The translations under genes and the position numbers were made by a program. A DNA stretch of 64,000 bases from an uncultured Clostridia bacterium (GTDB lineage: Bacteria; Bacillota; Clostridia; Christensenellales; Borkfalkiaceae): the NCBI GenBank assembly GCA_934271275.1, contig CAKQRD010000007.1, positions 62,001-126,000 of the forward strand, given 5' to 3'. Positions within the stretch are counted from its first letter, which is position 1. Every line of letters starts with the position of its first letter. The notes under the pieces were generated by a model, which had not been told where the DNA came from, did no database searches, and worked only from the letters and a program-made list of their open reading frames with translations. Positions 9,635 to 18,186 of this stretch are shown one piece after another.

Positions 9635-10927
9635 TCAATATCCCATGGTCGCGAGTATGGTCTGCGCGTAAAGCCTTGCAAGATAGTCGTTGGGGTGGTT
9701 TACGTTATTGCCCGTCATATCGCGGAATCTCTTTCTTTTAAGAATCTCCGCATTCATAGAAGTCACTTTCGCCACGCAAACGTCAGAACGCTCCGCCGCT
9801 ATTTTTACGAGTTCCGCCTCGAACTCGTCGTGATGCCCGAAAAAGGGAGTACGGGTATTTACCGCCGCCGCTTCCCTGCTCGGGAGCGAAGTGGAAACAA
9901 GTACTATTTCGGTATCTGGAAGCTCGTTTTTTATCGCGTTTACGAGCGTTTTGATTTTATCCGCAAAGAAAGCGGCGGTACGCGTTTTGTCGTTCATTCC
10001 GAAAGCTATAAAAAGAAGATCGGGCTTAAATTCTAAAACGCGCGCCGCGTAATTCGCGTTAGCCCATAAAGAATCCTGTCCGCCGACCGCGGTATTTATA
10101 TAATCTATAATCTTCTTTTCCCCGCGGGAGGGCGAGTCGGTATAAGAAACGCTTTCGTCCGCTTTATTGTTGTTTACGGTATAATTTATTTCGTCGTACC
10201 CGTACTTTTCTTTAAGCGCGGAAACGACCATTTCGGGATACGTTTCGGCGTAGGGTTTTACGCCCACCTTTTTGCTCGAATTCGCGCCGGTCGTTATGCT
10301 GTCGCCGTAAAAAAGTATTTTTATATCTTTCCCGCTTTCGAGTTTTTGCATCGTTTTGGAAAGCTTATCCGCTTCGCTTTCGGGAACGAAACCGCTCCAC
10401 CCCTCTTCGTGCGTGTAAGTCACCGCAATCTGACGGGAAGTGAACGTATCGCGCTCGCCGTACAAAACGTATTCTTTCCCCGCCGTAAGACAACGCATCA
10501 TTTTGTTGGCGACGTATTCCTTGGGATAATATTCGTCTTCCGTAAAATACGGAATCCGCGAATTTGCGGTTCTTAAAAGTTTCCCGTCCTTCACCGCGTA
10601 ATCTTTTTCCGCTTCGTAGACGGTGGCAAGGTCGTAAGAGGTAACCGCGACGACGTCTTCTATATCGTATAAAAGCGGCGCGACGTCGTTTTCTCCGAGA
10701 AACATAACCGTTTCGTTATAAGAAAAACGCCCCGTCCAAAAAGGTTTTACGTAAGTATCGAGATAATAATCGTCAAAACTCAACAGCGTTTCCGGCTCAA
10801 TCGGTTCAGGCGAAGGTTTTTCCGCGTCCGTTATGCCGCCGTCGTTGCCGCCGCAAGCGAAAAAAACCGCCGACGATAAAGTTATCGTTAAAGAAAGAAT
10901 TATTCCGATAAGCCGCCTTTTTGTCAT
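9635..10927 (-). CDS. SGNH/GDSL-family esterase lipoprotein
   Basis: 430 residues. The start at ATG 10927 follows CCGGAGA and gives a normal lipoprotein signal ending FFACG (Cys about residue 25). Block I is FYGDSITTG with the nucleophilic Ser, block III is GMND, and block V is the C-terminal NHPND with the catalytic Asp/His arrangement. An N-terminal beta region of about 180 residues precedes the hydrolase domain. It is the first gene of the rhamnosidase operon, so I infer an extracellular deacetylase that strips esters from the glycan before uptake. The frame extends to 10981, but that would run into the promoter. Confidence 0.85.
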   Translation of the reverse strand: MTKRRLIGIILSLTITLSSAVFFACGGNDGGITDAEKPSPEPIEPETLLSFDDYYLDTYVKPFWTGRFSYNETVMFLGENDVAPLLYDIEDVVAVTSYDLATVYEAEKDYAVKDGKLLRTANSRIPYFTEDEYYPKEYVANKMMRCLTAGKEYVLYGERDTFTSRQIAVTYTHEEGWSGFVPESEADKLSKTMQKLESGKDIKILFYGDSITTGANSSKKVGVKPYAETYPEMVVSALKEKYGYDEINYTVNNNKADESVSYTDSPSRGEKKIIDYINTAVGGQDSLWANANYAARVLEFKPDLLFIAFGMNDKTRTAAFFADKIKTLVNAIKNELPDTEIVLVSTSLPSREAAAVNTRTPFFGHHDEFEAELVKIAAERSDVCVAKVTSMNAEILKRKRFRDMTGNNVNHPNDYLARLYAQTILATMGY

Positions 10928-10963
10928 CGTTTTTATTCTCCGGATAATTTTTATTACAACTGA

Positions 10964-10992
10964 ATTATACACCCAAAACATTCCCTGTGCAA
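10964..10992 (-). promoter_or_regulatory. Promoter of the rhamnosidase operon
   Basis: TTGCAC (10992-10987), 17-nt spacer, TATAAT (10969-10964) on the minus strand. The predicted transcript starts near 10957, giving a leader of about 30 nt with the CCGGAGA ribosome site of the SGNH gene. Confidence 0.7.
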
Positions 10993-11060
10993 TAGAGAAT
11001 TCCGTGAAAAATTTTTATACTTTTCCGAGATTGACCTCCGTAGATACAGGAACTCCTACC

Positions 11061-11231
11061 GACAGAAGAAACGAAGGTTTAATGAAAGAAAGACGAGGCG
11101 GAGTTTGTAAAGCAAGCGGAGCGACAAAAGGACGCCCGCCTAAACTTGATAAAAAGGTCGAAGAATCTCTTTTCGCAGAGAACCAAAGGCTCAGAACGGA
11201 GATAGCGTACTTAAATAAATCGTCAGACTAA
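11061..11231 (+). pseudogene. IS3-family transposase OrfA remnant
   Basis: The plus-strand reading EGLMKERRG, then ASGATKGRPPKLDKKVEES, then AENQRLRTEIAYL matches the C-terminal end of OrfA of IS3/IS150-like elements (basic region plus the leucine-zipper-like AENxxLRxEIAYLKKL). The N-terminal helix-turn-helix and all of OrfB are missing, and the reading stops inside a terminator hairpin. I see no terminal inverted repeats. It is a dead fragment, only about 50-57 residues. Confidence 0.65.
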
Positions 11232-11264
11232 GCGCAACTCTTAGTCTGACGATTCGTCTTTTTT
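11218..11264 (+). terminator. Strong intrinsic terminator
   Basis: Perfect 15-bp stem (11218-11232 with 11240-11254) with a 7-nt loop, followed on the plus strand by CGTCTTTTTT. Read on the minus strand it is followed by ATTTATTTAAG, so it may also stop transcription leaving the HPt gene. It insulates the signalling operon from the rhamnosidase operon. Confidence 0.85.
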
Positions 11265-11288
11265 ATTACTTTCTGTATTTTTTCACTT

Positions 11289-11636
11289 TTATTTTGCGGC
11301 GTTTATCGCGCGGATGATTCTGTCGTATTCCGCTTTGACCTTTATAAAAGCCGCGTCCGCGCCGTCAAAGCTTCCCGCGCGCAGAATTTCGGTAAGCCCC
11401 GAGGAAACGGAAGCCAGCGCGGTAAACCCGAGGTTCGCCGCAACGCCCTTTAACGTATGCCCCGCGCGAAACGCTTCCGATACGTCTTTTTCGTTCATTG
11501 CGGAGCATAGTGCCGCAAACGTTTTATCCTCTGCAAATCTTAAAACAAAACGCTCGATCATCTCTTCGCTCAACAATCTGTTCTTTACCGACTCGAAATT
11601 TTCGGCGATATTTTCGTAAAAATCACGCGTTTTCAT
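11289..11636 (-). CDS. Histidine phosphotransfer (HPt) protein
   Basis: 115 residues, a single all-helical HPt domain. The signature AGHTLKGVAANLGF contains the phospho-accepting His60. The start overlaps the end of the hybrid kinase gene by 14 nt, so the two are translationally coupled. By family knowledge it should take phosphate from the receiver of the hybrid kinase and pass it to another receiver; the only other receiver visible in the window is in the GGDEF-REC-HD-GYP protein of the same operon. Confidence 0.88.
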   Translation of the reverse strand: MKTRDFYENIAENFESVKNRLLSEEMIERFVLRFAEDKTFAALCSAMNEKDVSEAFRAGHTLKGVAANLGFTALASVSSGLTEILRAGSFDGADAAFIKVKAEYDRIIRAINAAK

Positions 11637-13788
11637 CTTTGGCTACCAAGTACCCCCCCCCGTCGTTTTCTATTGCAAATACTATCGTTTTTACGAGTTT
11701 CTTAGCGTCTAACGGCTTCGTTACGCACCCGCTCATACCCGCTTCTTTAATTCGTTCTTCGTCGTCGTAGAAGGCGTTTGCGGTCATTGCGATTATCGGA
11801 ACGGCAGCGGCGTCCGCACGCCCGGAAAGCCTTATTTCCCGCGCGGCTTCCAACCCGTCTTTTACGGGCATCATAACGTCCATAACCACCGCGTCGAAAA
11901 ATCCGGAGGATTTTGAAAGAAATTCATTTATCCCTTCCTCTCCGTTTTGAGCGGTAAAGACGTTTGCGCCCGCGGTTTTAAGCATAAACTCCGCTATTTC
12001 GAGGTTAAGGTCGTTATCTTCCACGACGAGAACGTTATACCCCGCGAGAGGCTCTTCGGTCTCTTCCGCGTCGGTCGCGACGGGCGCGTTCGTCGCAAGT
12101 CTGAACGGCAACGTTACGGTAAACGTCGTGCCGGCGTCCTTTTCCGATTTTGCTTCTATCTCGCCGTTCATTTTCTCGACCGCTTTTTTTACTATCGCAA
12201 GTCCCAAACCCGTGCCGCCGTTTCTGTCGTCCGCGCTCGAATCTTCCTGCTCGAACGGCTCGAACATCTTCTTCTGAAAGCTTTCGCTCATTCCCACGCC
12301 CGTGTCCGCACAGGTTATCTCCAAAGTAACGAGCTCTTCTTCTCCGCATATCTCCCGCACGGTGAAATCTACTCTGCCGTTCGGCTTGTTATACTTTATC
12401 GCGTTAAATATAAGGTTGGTGCAGACGCGCTTTAACAAGGTCGCCGCGCCGAACAGCTCGTCGTGTACGACGTCCGTCACAGAAGTCGTAAGCGTTACTC
12501 CGCGCTCGCCCGCCTGAAAGTTCATAACCGCGTTCAAATCGTTCACAAGCTCGCCGACAGAGAAGTTTTCGTTTTTGACGGGCAAATCCTTCGCTTCAAG
12601 CTTCGTCATATCGAGAACGTCGTTCACGAGATCTAAAAGATACCCCGAAGCCTTCCATATCTTATCCCGACATTCCTTTTGCCGTTCAAGGTCGTCCGCA
12701 TAATACTCGCCTATTTTTATCATTCCGCGAATACCGTTTATGGGCGTTCTGACGTCGTGGCTCATTCTGCGCAGAAAGTCGGTTTTAACCTCGTTCGCGC
12801 GGATAGCTTCGTTTGCGAGCCTGTCCAGCTCCTTTCTGTATTCCGCATCCTTTTTATTTTGTTCTGCGGTCCGCGTGCGCATGAATCTGTATTGAAGCCC
12901 CGTTATCGCGGCAAGCGTGGCGAAATAGAACAACACTATATAAGCCGAAACGAGCGACCTGTTTGCGAAAACCGCGTCTTCGGACATATAAACGTATATA
13001 AAATAACCCTTGCATTTTTCTCTTATGGCGTAAACCTTTTCGCCTTCCGCCCGTTCGAGAACTCTGTATCTTGCCGTCTTGCGAAGCTTCTGCACCACGG
13101 GACAATCCTCCGCGGCGATTCCTATAAGGTTCTCGTCGTTTGCGGCGATGACGTACGTTCCGTCCGTCACCACGACTTTACCTTCACTCTGAAAATTATA
13201 GCCTTCCAAAAGGGTTCTGACAGACAGTTGCGAACTTTCTATACTGCTTGTTTCCCTGCGTGTAAACCCGAGAATAACGCCGTAAACGTCCGACCTTCCG
13301 ACGACAGCGTAATCGTAATAATAGCCTTGGTCGAATATCCGCTCGGTATACGTTTTATCGGGATTGTCCGCCGCCGAAGCAAAGACCTTTATTTCGGTAG
13401 CCCATTCCTCAAAAGACTCGCCGTCGGGAACGTAGCCGCCATATTCCTTTTTGTCGGCATCCCACAAAACCACTCCCGTAAGCCTTTTTCTTTCCGCAAT
13501 AGCGCGGAACAGATTTTCGTCGCCCGCATACGACGTAATCTCTTCGCGCATTTCACTCGTTTTGTCCGCGACGGCGATAAGATCCCTTGCCGCCGATTCC
13601 GCAACTATTTCGTCGTATCTTATGCACTGCTCTTTAACGTAGTCCGCGACGTCGGTCATCGTTTTCGTCGCGGAACGCTTATCCTCGCCCGTCGCCAGCA
13701 CGAATATGATCACGCAAAGCATCGCTCCGATTATCGCTATTATAAAGCTCAGCCTAGCGAGCGAGATTCTTGTGCCTTTCTTTGTCAT
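11623..13788 (-). CDS. Membrane hybrid sensor histidine kinase with C-terminal receiver
   Basis: 721 residues. Transmembrane helices at about 13-33 and 279-301 bracket an extracellular sensor of about 240 residues (Cache-like by size and position). HisKA carries SHDVRTP with His344; the ATPase domain shows NLIFNAIKYN, DTGVGM and GGTGLGLAIV (about 458-560). The receiver spans about 584-705 with VVEDND, phospho-Asp637 and the conserved Lys in KPLD. Its start overlaps the stop of the binding lipoprotein by 4 nt (ATGA). The last codons contain a run of nine G residues (11653-11661). The neighbouring binding lipoprotein may supply the ligand to the sensor domain (inference). Confidence 0.92.
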   Translation of the reverse strand: MTKKGTRISLARLSFIIAIIGAMLCVIIFVLATGEDKRSATKTMTDVADYVKEQCIRYDEIVAESAARDLIAVADKTSEMREEITSYAGDENLFRAIAERKRLTGVVLWDADKKEYGGYVPDGESFEEWATEIKVFASAADNPDKTYTERIFDQGYYYDYAVVGRSDVYGVILGFTRRETSSIESSQLSVRTLLEGYNFQSEGKVVVTDGTYVIAANDENLIGIAAEDCPVVQKLRKTARYRVLERAEGEKVYAIREKCKGYFIYVYMSEDAVFANRSLVSAYIVLFYFATLAAITGLQYRFMRTRTAEQNKKDAEYRKELDRLANEAIRANEVKTDFLRRMSHDVRTPINGIRGMIKIGEYYADDLERQKECRDKIWKASGYLLDLVNDVLDMTKLEAKDLPVKNENFSVGELVNDLNAVMNFQAGERGVTLTTSVTDVVHDELFGAATLLKRVCTNLIFNAIKYNKPNGRVDFTVREICGEEELVTLEITCADTGVGMSESFQKKMFEPFEQEDSSADDRNGGTGLGLAIVKKAVEKMNGEIEAKSEKDAGTTFTVTLPFRLATNAPVATDAEETEEPLAGYNVLVVEDNDLNLEIAEFMLKTAGANVFTAQNGEEGINEFLSKSSGFFDAVVMDVMMPVKDGLEAAREIRLSGRADAAAVPIIAMTANAFYDDEERIKEAGMSGCVTKPLDAKKLVKTIVFAIENDGGGYLVAKDENA

Positions 13789-14597
13789 AATCCCACCGCC
13801 ACGGTTTCGTAATCTATCCCGTATTTTCTGAGAGCCTTTGCGATAAAGCCGTCGTTTTTCATCACTTTAAGCGCGTCGCTTATAAGCCTCGCAAGGTTTT
13901 CGCCCCCGCCCTTTTTAAAAGCCGCGCCGAGGCTTACCGAAAGAAGCGTTTCTTCTAAAATTCTGTATTCGCCCGTATTGTTTTTCATGCTTTCGCGAAG
14001 AGCCGTTTCGTGTCCCGCAACCGCGTCCGCATACCCGTTTTTGAGCGCGGCGAAAATATGCTCGAAATCGGTGAAACAATATATATGTCCGAGCGGCGGA
14101 ATCCGTTCGTCCTTACCCGAAGATAACAGTTCGTCCGCTTTGGACGTCGCCTGCACGGCAACGGACTTTCCCGCAAGGTCGGAAAACTTATATATGCCGC
14201 TGTTTTCTCTCACCGCAAGCACCTGACGGCTTTTCATATACGGTCCCGCCCACGCGTATAAATCTTCTCTGCCCGTCATAGAAAAACAACCCCAAAGGCA
14301 CTCTATTTCTCCGCTATCTATAAGCACGTCTTTTCTGCTCCACTCTATCTTGGTGAAAACCGCCTTTTTCCCTATCCTTTTGCACGCTTCTTTGGCAAGC
14401 TCCACGTCTATTCCCGCAAACTCGCCGTCCTCGTCGCGATAAAAATACGGGGCGTATTCGTCGCTGCCGACGGAGACTGTTTCAAGCTCTTCGTCATTCG
14501 ATTCGTCGCCGACTTTGCCGCACGCCGAAAAAAACGGAACGGCAAACGCCGCGGCTAATACCGCCGCAACGACTTTAAAAAATTTTCTTTTCTTCAT
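13785..14597 (-). CDS. Family-3 solute-binding lipoprotein, probable kinase partner
   Basis: 270 residues. Lipobox FFSAC after a basic, hydrophobic leader. The body is a type-II periplasmic binding fold of the amino-acid family (VGSDEYAPYFYRDEDGEFAG near the N-terminus, then the VDVELAKEACKRIGK-type helix). There is no permease or ATPase gene next to it; instead it overlaps a sensor kinase gene, so I infer sensing rather than transport. The start is uncertain: AAAGGAG lies 1 nt before a GTG at 14612 and 16 nt before this ATG, neither spacing being ideal. Confidence 0.83.
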   Translation of the reverse strand: MKKRKFFKVVAAVLAAAFAVPFFSACGKVGDESNDEELETVSVGSDEYAPYFYRDEDGEFAGIDVELAKEACKRIGKKAVFTKIEWSRKDVLIDSGEIECLWGCFSMTGREDLYAWAGPYMKSRQVLAVRENSGIYKFSDLAGKSVAVQATSKADELLSSGKDERIPPLGHIYCFTDFEHIFAALKNGYADAVAGHETALRESMKNNTGEYRILEETLLSVSLGAAFKKGGGENLARLISDALKVMKNDGFIAKALRKYGIDYETVAVGL

Positions 14598-14618
14598 ATT
14601 CGGTTTCCGCACGCTCCT

Positions 14619-16550
14619 TTATAAATTTTTCAGCTCGTCCGAGACTTCGTTAAGACATTCGATAAGTATCGGATTGAACGCGCCGCACTCGCCGCCGACT
14701 ATCATCTCTATCGCCTTTTCGTGCGGGAACGCCTTTTTATACACCCGTTCGGAAACGAGCGCGTCGTATACGTCGCCTATCCCCACGACCTGCGCGGATA
14801 TGGGTATTTCGTCGCCCTTAAGTCCGTCGGGATAGCCTTTTCCGTCGTACCTTTCGTGATGCCAGCGGCAGATTTCGTAAGCGTAACGCAGAAGCGATTT
14901 TTTGCGGTAATCGCCGCGGGAATTTCCCACGCTTTCTATGATTTTCGCGCCGTAAACGGTGTGCTTTTTTATCTCTTCGTACTCTTCTTCCGTGAGCTTT
15001 GCGGGCTTGTTCACTATTTCTTCTTTCACCGCGAGCTTGCCCACGTCGTGGAGTGCGGAGGCTGTTCTTATAAGGAATATCTCTCTGCCGTGCAGTCCGT
15101 AAGACTGCGTTTTCGTGATAAGCTTTTCCAAAAGCAGTTCGGTGATTTTGCCTATATTTTTAACGTGGTTGCCGCCTGAGCCGTTACGGAATTCGACGAG
15201 TTCGCCGAAAATATCTATAAGAGTGTTCGCCGCCTTTTCCTTTTCGGCCATTTCCCGCGTGACGGCGGAAATAAGCCGCTTAAGCTCTTCGTAAACCGTT
15301 ACGGTGTTTTTAACCCTTCTGTAAACGACCTTCGCGTCGAACGGACGGCTGATATAATCGGAAACGCCCGCTTCGTAAGCTCTTCTCACGGTATCCTCCG
15401 TCTCGTCGCCCGAAATGGCTATGACGGGTATTTCTTCGAGAAGGTGGTTAAAGGTCATATATTCCAGCACGTCGAACCCGTTCATTCCCGGCATTATTAT
15501 GTCGAGAAGAACGGCGGAAATTTCCGCACCGTATTTTTTCAGCGCTTCTATACATTCCTCGCCCGAAGCGGCTTCCTCTATATAGTATTCGCCTTTCAGC
15601 ATTTCGGAAAGAATTTCTCTGTTAAGAGCGGAGTCGTCCACGATGAGAAGCAGCGGTTTTTTTGTCGCTTCTTCCGGAAGCTCTTTCACGCTGTCGCCGA
15701 CGAGCAGGTTTTTTTTGCGCTTTGCCCTGTACATAAATTCGTCCGCGCGCTTCACAAGCTCTTCCGCGCGTTCGCCGTTGCCCCATGCCGCGCCCGCGCT
15801 GACCGATATGTTAATCGTATCGAAGTCCTTCACGTCTATCTCTCGCATTTCCCTCACGATTTCCTGCATTTCCGCGCTGAAAGCTTCTTTTGAAGCGCGG
15901 CGAAGAATTATAAGAAACTCGTCCCCGCCGTACCTTATTATATAATCGTTCGCTTTGACGTGTTTTTTAAGCGCGCTTGCGACGGCGGAAAGAACCGCGT
16001 CTCCCGCGGAATGTCCGAACAAGTCGTTATATATCTTAAAGTCGTCGAGGTCTATCATCGCAACGCCCGCGTCCAGAGGGTAACGGCGGAGTTTTTCCTC
16101 GTAATAACGACGGTTAAACGCGCCCGTAAGCACGTCGATATACATTTTTTCGTAATAATCGCCGAGTCCCTTGACCGCGTTGCCGCCGCCGAAATCCACG
16201 AGAAGATTCCCGTCGAACTTTTTAACGGATTCCAGCACGCAGGGCTTGCCGTCTATCTCCATAAAAGTCGCTACGGCAAGGTACGCGTCTTTGCCCGAAA
16301 ATTCAAGCTTCGCCCTTTGCGTTTTCTCCGCGAAAGCCATTATGGAAACGCAGTTCGCGCACACGAACCCGTCTTCCGTAAAAAACGAACAGCCGAGCTT
16401 TTCCTGACCGAACCGCTCCGTTCTCGCTCGCCTTATATCCGAAATATCCTTTTCTGACAGCACTCTCGAAACGTATCCGCGTTCGCTGCAAAACCGTATT
16501 TCCTCTTCCGCTTCCTTCGCGGTCAATCTTTTATAACCTTTCTCGCTCAC
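14619..16550 (-). CDS. GGDEF-REC-HD-GYP c-di-GMP synthase/phosphodiesterase
   Basis: 643 residues. Domains in order: a PAS-like sensor of about 130 residues with three cysteines including CANC (about 64-67); GGDEF (about 140-285) with the intact motif RYGGDEF at 206-212; a receiver (about 300-420) with VDDS and phospho-Asp350; HD-GYP (about 445-640) with HD at 501-502 and HHERYDGKGYPDG. Both catalytic motifs are intact, so it could both make and degrade c-di-GMP, switched by receiver phosphorylation. The inhibitory I-site position reads KAND rather than RxxD. I chose GTG 16550 because AGGAGA lies 7 nt before it; the frame is open to 16577. Confidence 0.92.
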   Translation of the reverse strand: MSEKGYKRLTAKEAEEEIRFCSERGYVSRVLSEKDISDIRRARTERFGQEKLGCSFFTEDGFVCANCVSIMAFAEKTQRAKLEFSGKDAYLAVATFMEIDGKPCVLESVKKFDGNLLVDFGGGNAVKGLGDYYEKMYIDVLTGAFNRRYYEEKLRRYPLDAGVAMIDLDDFKIYNDLFGHSAGDAVLSAVASALKKHVKANDYIIRYGGDEFLIILRRASKEAFSAEMQEIVREMREIDVKDFDTINISVSAGAAWGNGERAEELVKRADEFMYRAKRKKNLLVGDSVKELPEEATKKPLLLIVDDSALNREILSEMLKGEYYIEEAASGEECIEALKKYGAEISAVLLDIIMPGMNGFDVLEYMTFNHLLEEIPVIAISGDETEDTVRRAYEAGVSDYISRPFDAKVVYRRVKNTVTVYEELKRLISAVTREMAEKEKAANTLIDIFGELVEFRNGSGGNHVKNIGKITELLLEKLITKTQSYGLHGREIFLIRTASALHDVGKLAVKEEIVNKPAKLTEEEYEEIKKHTVYGAKIIESVGNSRGDYRKKSLLRYAYEICRWHHERYDGKGYPDGLKGDEIPISAQVVGIGDVYDALVSERVYKKAFPHEKAIEMIVGGECGAFNPILIECLNEVSDELKNL

Positions 16551-16596
16551 AAACGTCTCTCCTTTTCGGCGAACCACTTATTAGTTATTCTTTTTC

Positions 16597-16625
16597 AGTA
16601 TAACATTCGCAAGCGATTTTTGCAA
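16597..16625 (-). promoter_or_regulatory. Promoter of the c-di-GMP signalling operon
   Basis: TTGCAA (16625-16620), 17-nt spacer, TATACT (16602-16597), minus strand. The predicted start near 16590 gives a 40-nt leader to the GTG start of the GGDEF gene. Confidence 0.65.
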
Positions 16626-16644
16626 ATTTTATTTGCTTTTCAGA

Positions 16645-16681
16645 TAAAAAAACGGCGAAAGTCCGCAAAAAACTCCCGCCG
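16645..16681 (-). terminator. Terminator of the SipW/BspA operon
   Basis: On the minus strand a 10-bp stem with two G-U pairs (16681-16672 with 16662-16653, 9-nt loop) is followed by seven U residues (16651-16645). It ends the operon downstream of the BspA-like gene and lies just upstream of the promoter of the signalling operon. Confidence 0.8.
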
Positions 16682-16717
16682 AATATCCGTTTTATGCAAT
16701 TATAATCGAGTTTGCCA

Positions 16718-18169
16718 TCAAGGTTTATCCGCTATATCGGTAAAATACCCCGGATTCGCCGCCCCGCCGTCTATGCGGGCGTAAGTCTTGTCCGTATGCG
16801 CGTCGTCGTAAGAAGTCCCCTTCCCTCCCGAAAGCTTTTTGCATAGCGTAAACATTTTACCTGAAGAGGAAGCGTTATCCGTATTCCACCCGCTCCCCGC
16901 ATATATGGAAACGAGTCCGCCGCAATTAAAGAACATGTGACTCATATCGGTGACGCCTGCGGTGTTCCACGAAGACAGGTCAAGCGAAGTAAGCGAGGAG
17001 CAGCCGTAAAACATACATAACATATTCGTAGCGCTTTCGGTGCTCCACGAAGAAACGTCTATCTCCGTCAGTTTGTTGCAATCGCGAAACAAAAAGCGCA
17101 TATTGCTGACTTTACCCGTGTCCCACGAAGAAACGTCAAGCGAAGTAAGCTTGCCGCAACTGAAGAACATATAGCTCATATCCGTAACGTCCGAGGTGTC
17201 CCAGCCGGAAAGGTCAAGAGACGTAAGACTGCCGCAATTTCTGAACATATGGCTCATGTCGGCGACGCCTGCGGTATCCCATGAAGAAACGTTAAGCGAC
17301 GTCAGGGAAGAACAGTCGAAAAACGTACCGCTCATATCGGTGACGCCTGCGGTGTTCCACGAAGACAGATCAAGCGACTTCAGGGAAGAACAATTGTAGA
17401 ATATATAGTGCATCTGCGTGACTTTATCGATTTTCCATTTTGAAACGTCAAGCGATATAAGACTGCTGCAACCATAGAAGGTGTCGCCGATGTTTTCTAC
17501 GGCGGCAGTATTCCAACCGGAAACGTCGAGCGAAGTAAGCCCTTTACATTTATAGAACGTTCCGTAGAGAATTTTTACTTTCGAGGTGTCCCAGTCGGAA
17601 AGATCAAGCGACGTCAAAGAAGGACAATCGCGGAACAAAAACTCCATATCTTCGACGTTTTTGGTATCCCACGAAGAAACGTTTTTTACCTCCGTCAGCT
17701 TGTCGCAGCCGCGAAACATGCCGCGCATATTCTTGACTATTCCGGTATCGAAATTAGAAAAATCAACGGAAGTAAGCTCCTTAAGCTCATAGAACGTATG
17801 AAAGGAATCCGAATTAGCGTAAATGGTTCGGTCTGAAAGAACGTACGCTTTCGTCCCCTTAGCGTACAGTTTTATTTTACCCGTTCTTTTTACGTCGACG
17901 TTTATCGGCTCGATTCCGACTATTTCGTTCTCGTAATCTACCGTTTTACCGAATACGACTTCCGTCACGGAAGTGCCTAAAGTGTTTCTGATCTGCAAAC
18001 CGGGCAAAAGCACGTCTATGCTCGTTACGTTCAACGTAAGATTTCCCACCTGCTTTTCCGTCACGTATTTGCTCATGGTGAACGTTACGGAAAGAAGAGA
18101 GGTCGCAAAAAGCAGAAAAAGTAGTACGAATATACTTTTTCGTCTGATTTTTTTCGTTAAACCTTTCAT
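16718..18169 (-). CDS. BspA-like leucine-rich-repeat (DUF285) surface protein
   Basis: 483 residues. A basic N-terminus and hydrophobic segment ending in MSKYVTEKQ resemble SipW-type signal sequences. After a beta region come about twelve tandem repeats of 24 residues of the form LTSLDLSSWDTSxVTDMSxM followed by FxxC (about residues 115-425), the DUF285/BspA repeat of bacterial adhesins. It ends with the family's usual GGxxNPGYFT tail. GGAGA precedes ATG 18169; the longer frame to 18193 would overlap the upstream gene. It is the last gene of the riboswitch-controlled operon. An adhesive role is inferred from the family. Confidence 0.88.
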   Translation of the reverse strand: MKGLTKKIRRKSIFVLLFLLFATSLLSVTFTMSKYVTEKQVGNLTLNVTSIDVLLPGLQIRNTLGTSVTEVVFGKTVDYENEIVGIEPINVDVKRTGKIKLYAKGTKAYVLSDRTIYANSDSFHTFYELKELTSVDFSNFDTGIVKNMRGMFRGCDKLTEVKNVSSWDTKNVEDMEFLFRDCPSLTSLDLSDWDTSKVKILYGTFYKCKGLTSLDVSGWNTAAVENIGDTFYGCSSLISLDVSKWKIDKVTQMHYIFYNCSSLKSLDLSSWNTAGVTDMSGTFFDCSSLTSLNVSSWDTAGVADMSHMFRNCGSLTSLDLSGWDTSDVTDMSYMFFSCGKLTSLDVSSWDTGKVSNMRFLFRDCNKLTEIDVSSWSTESATNMLCMFYGCSSLTSLDLSSWNTAGVTDMSHMFFNCGGLVSIYAGSGWNTDNASSSGKMFTLCKKLSGGKGTSYDDAHTDKTYARIDGGAANPGYFTDIADKP

Positions 18170-18186
18170 ATATCTTCTCCGTCCGT

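Noticed and set aside
11623..11661. Frameshift at the G-run creating a kinase-HPt fusion
   Set aside because: A TAG stop lies in the HPt frame just before its ATG, so a shift would truncate and not fuse the proteins.
12679..13812. Plus-strand ORF of 377 codons opposite the hybrid kinase
   Set aside because: Antisense of a clear kinase sensor and HisKA region; no ribosome site and shadow-like composition.
16900..17760. Regular 72-bp repeats resembling a CRISPR or minisatellite array
   Set aside because: They are in-frame codons of the 24-residue BspA/DUF285 repeats and vary between copies; there are no identical repeats with unique spacers.
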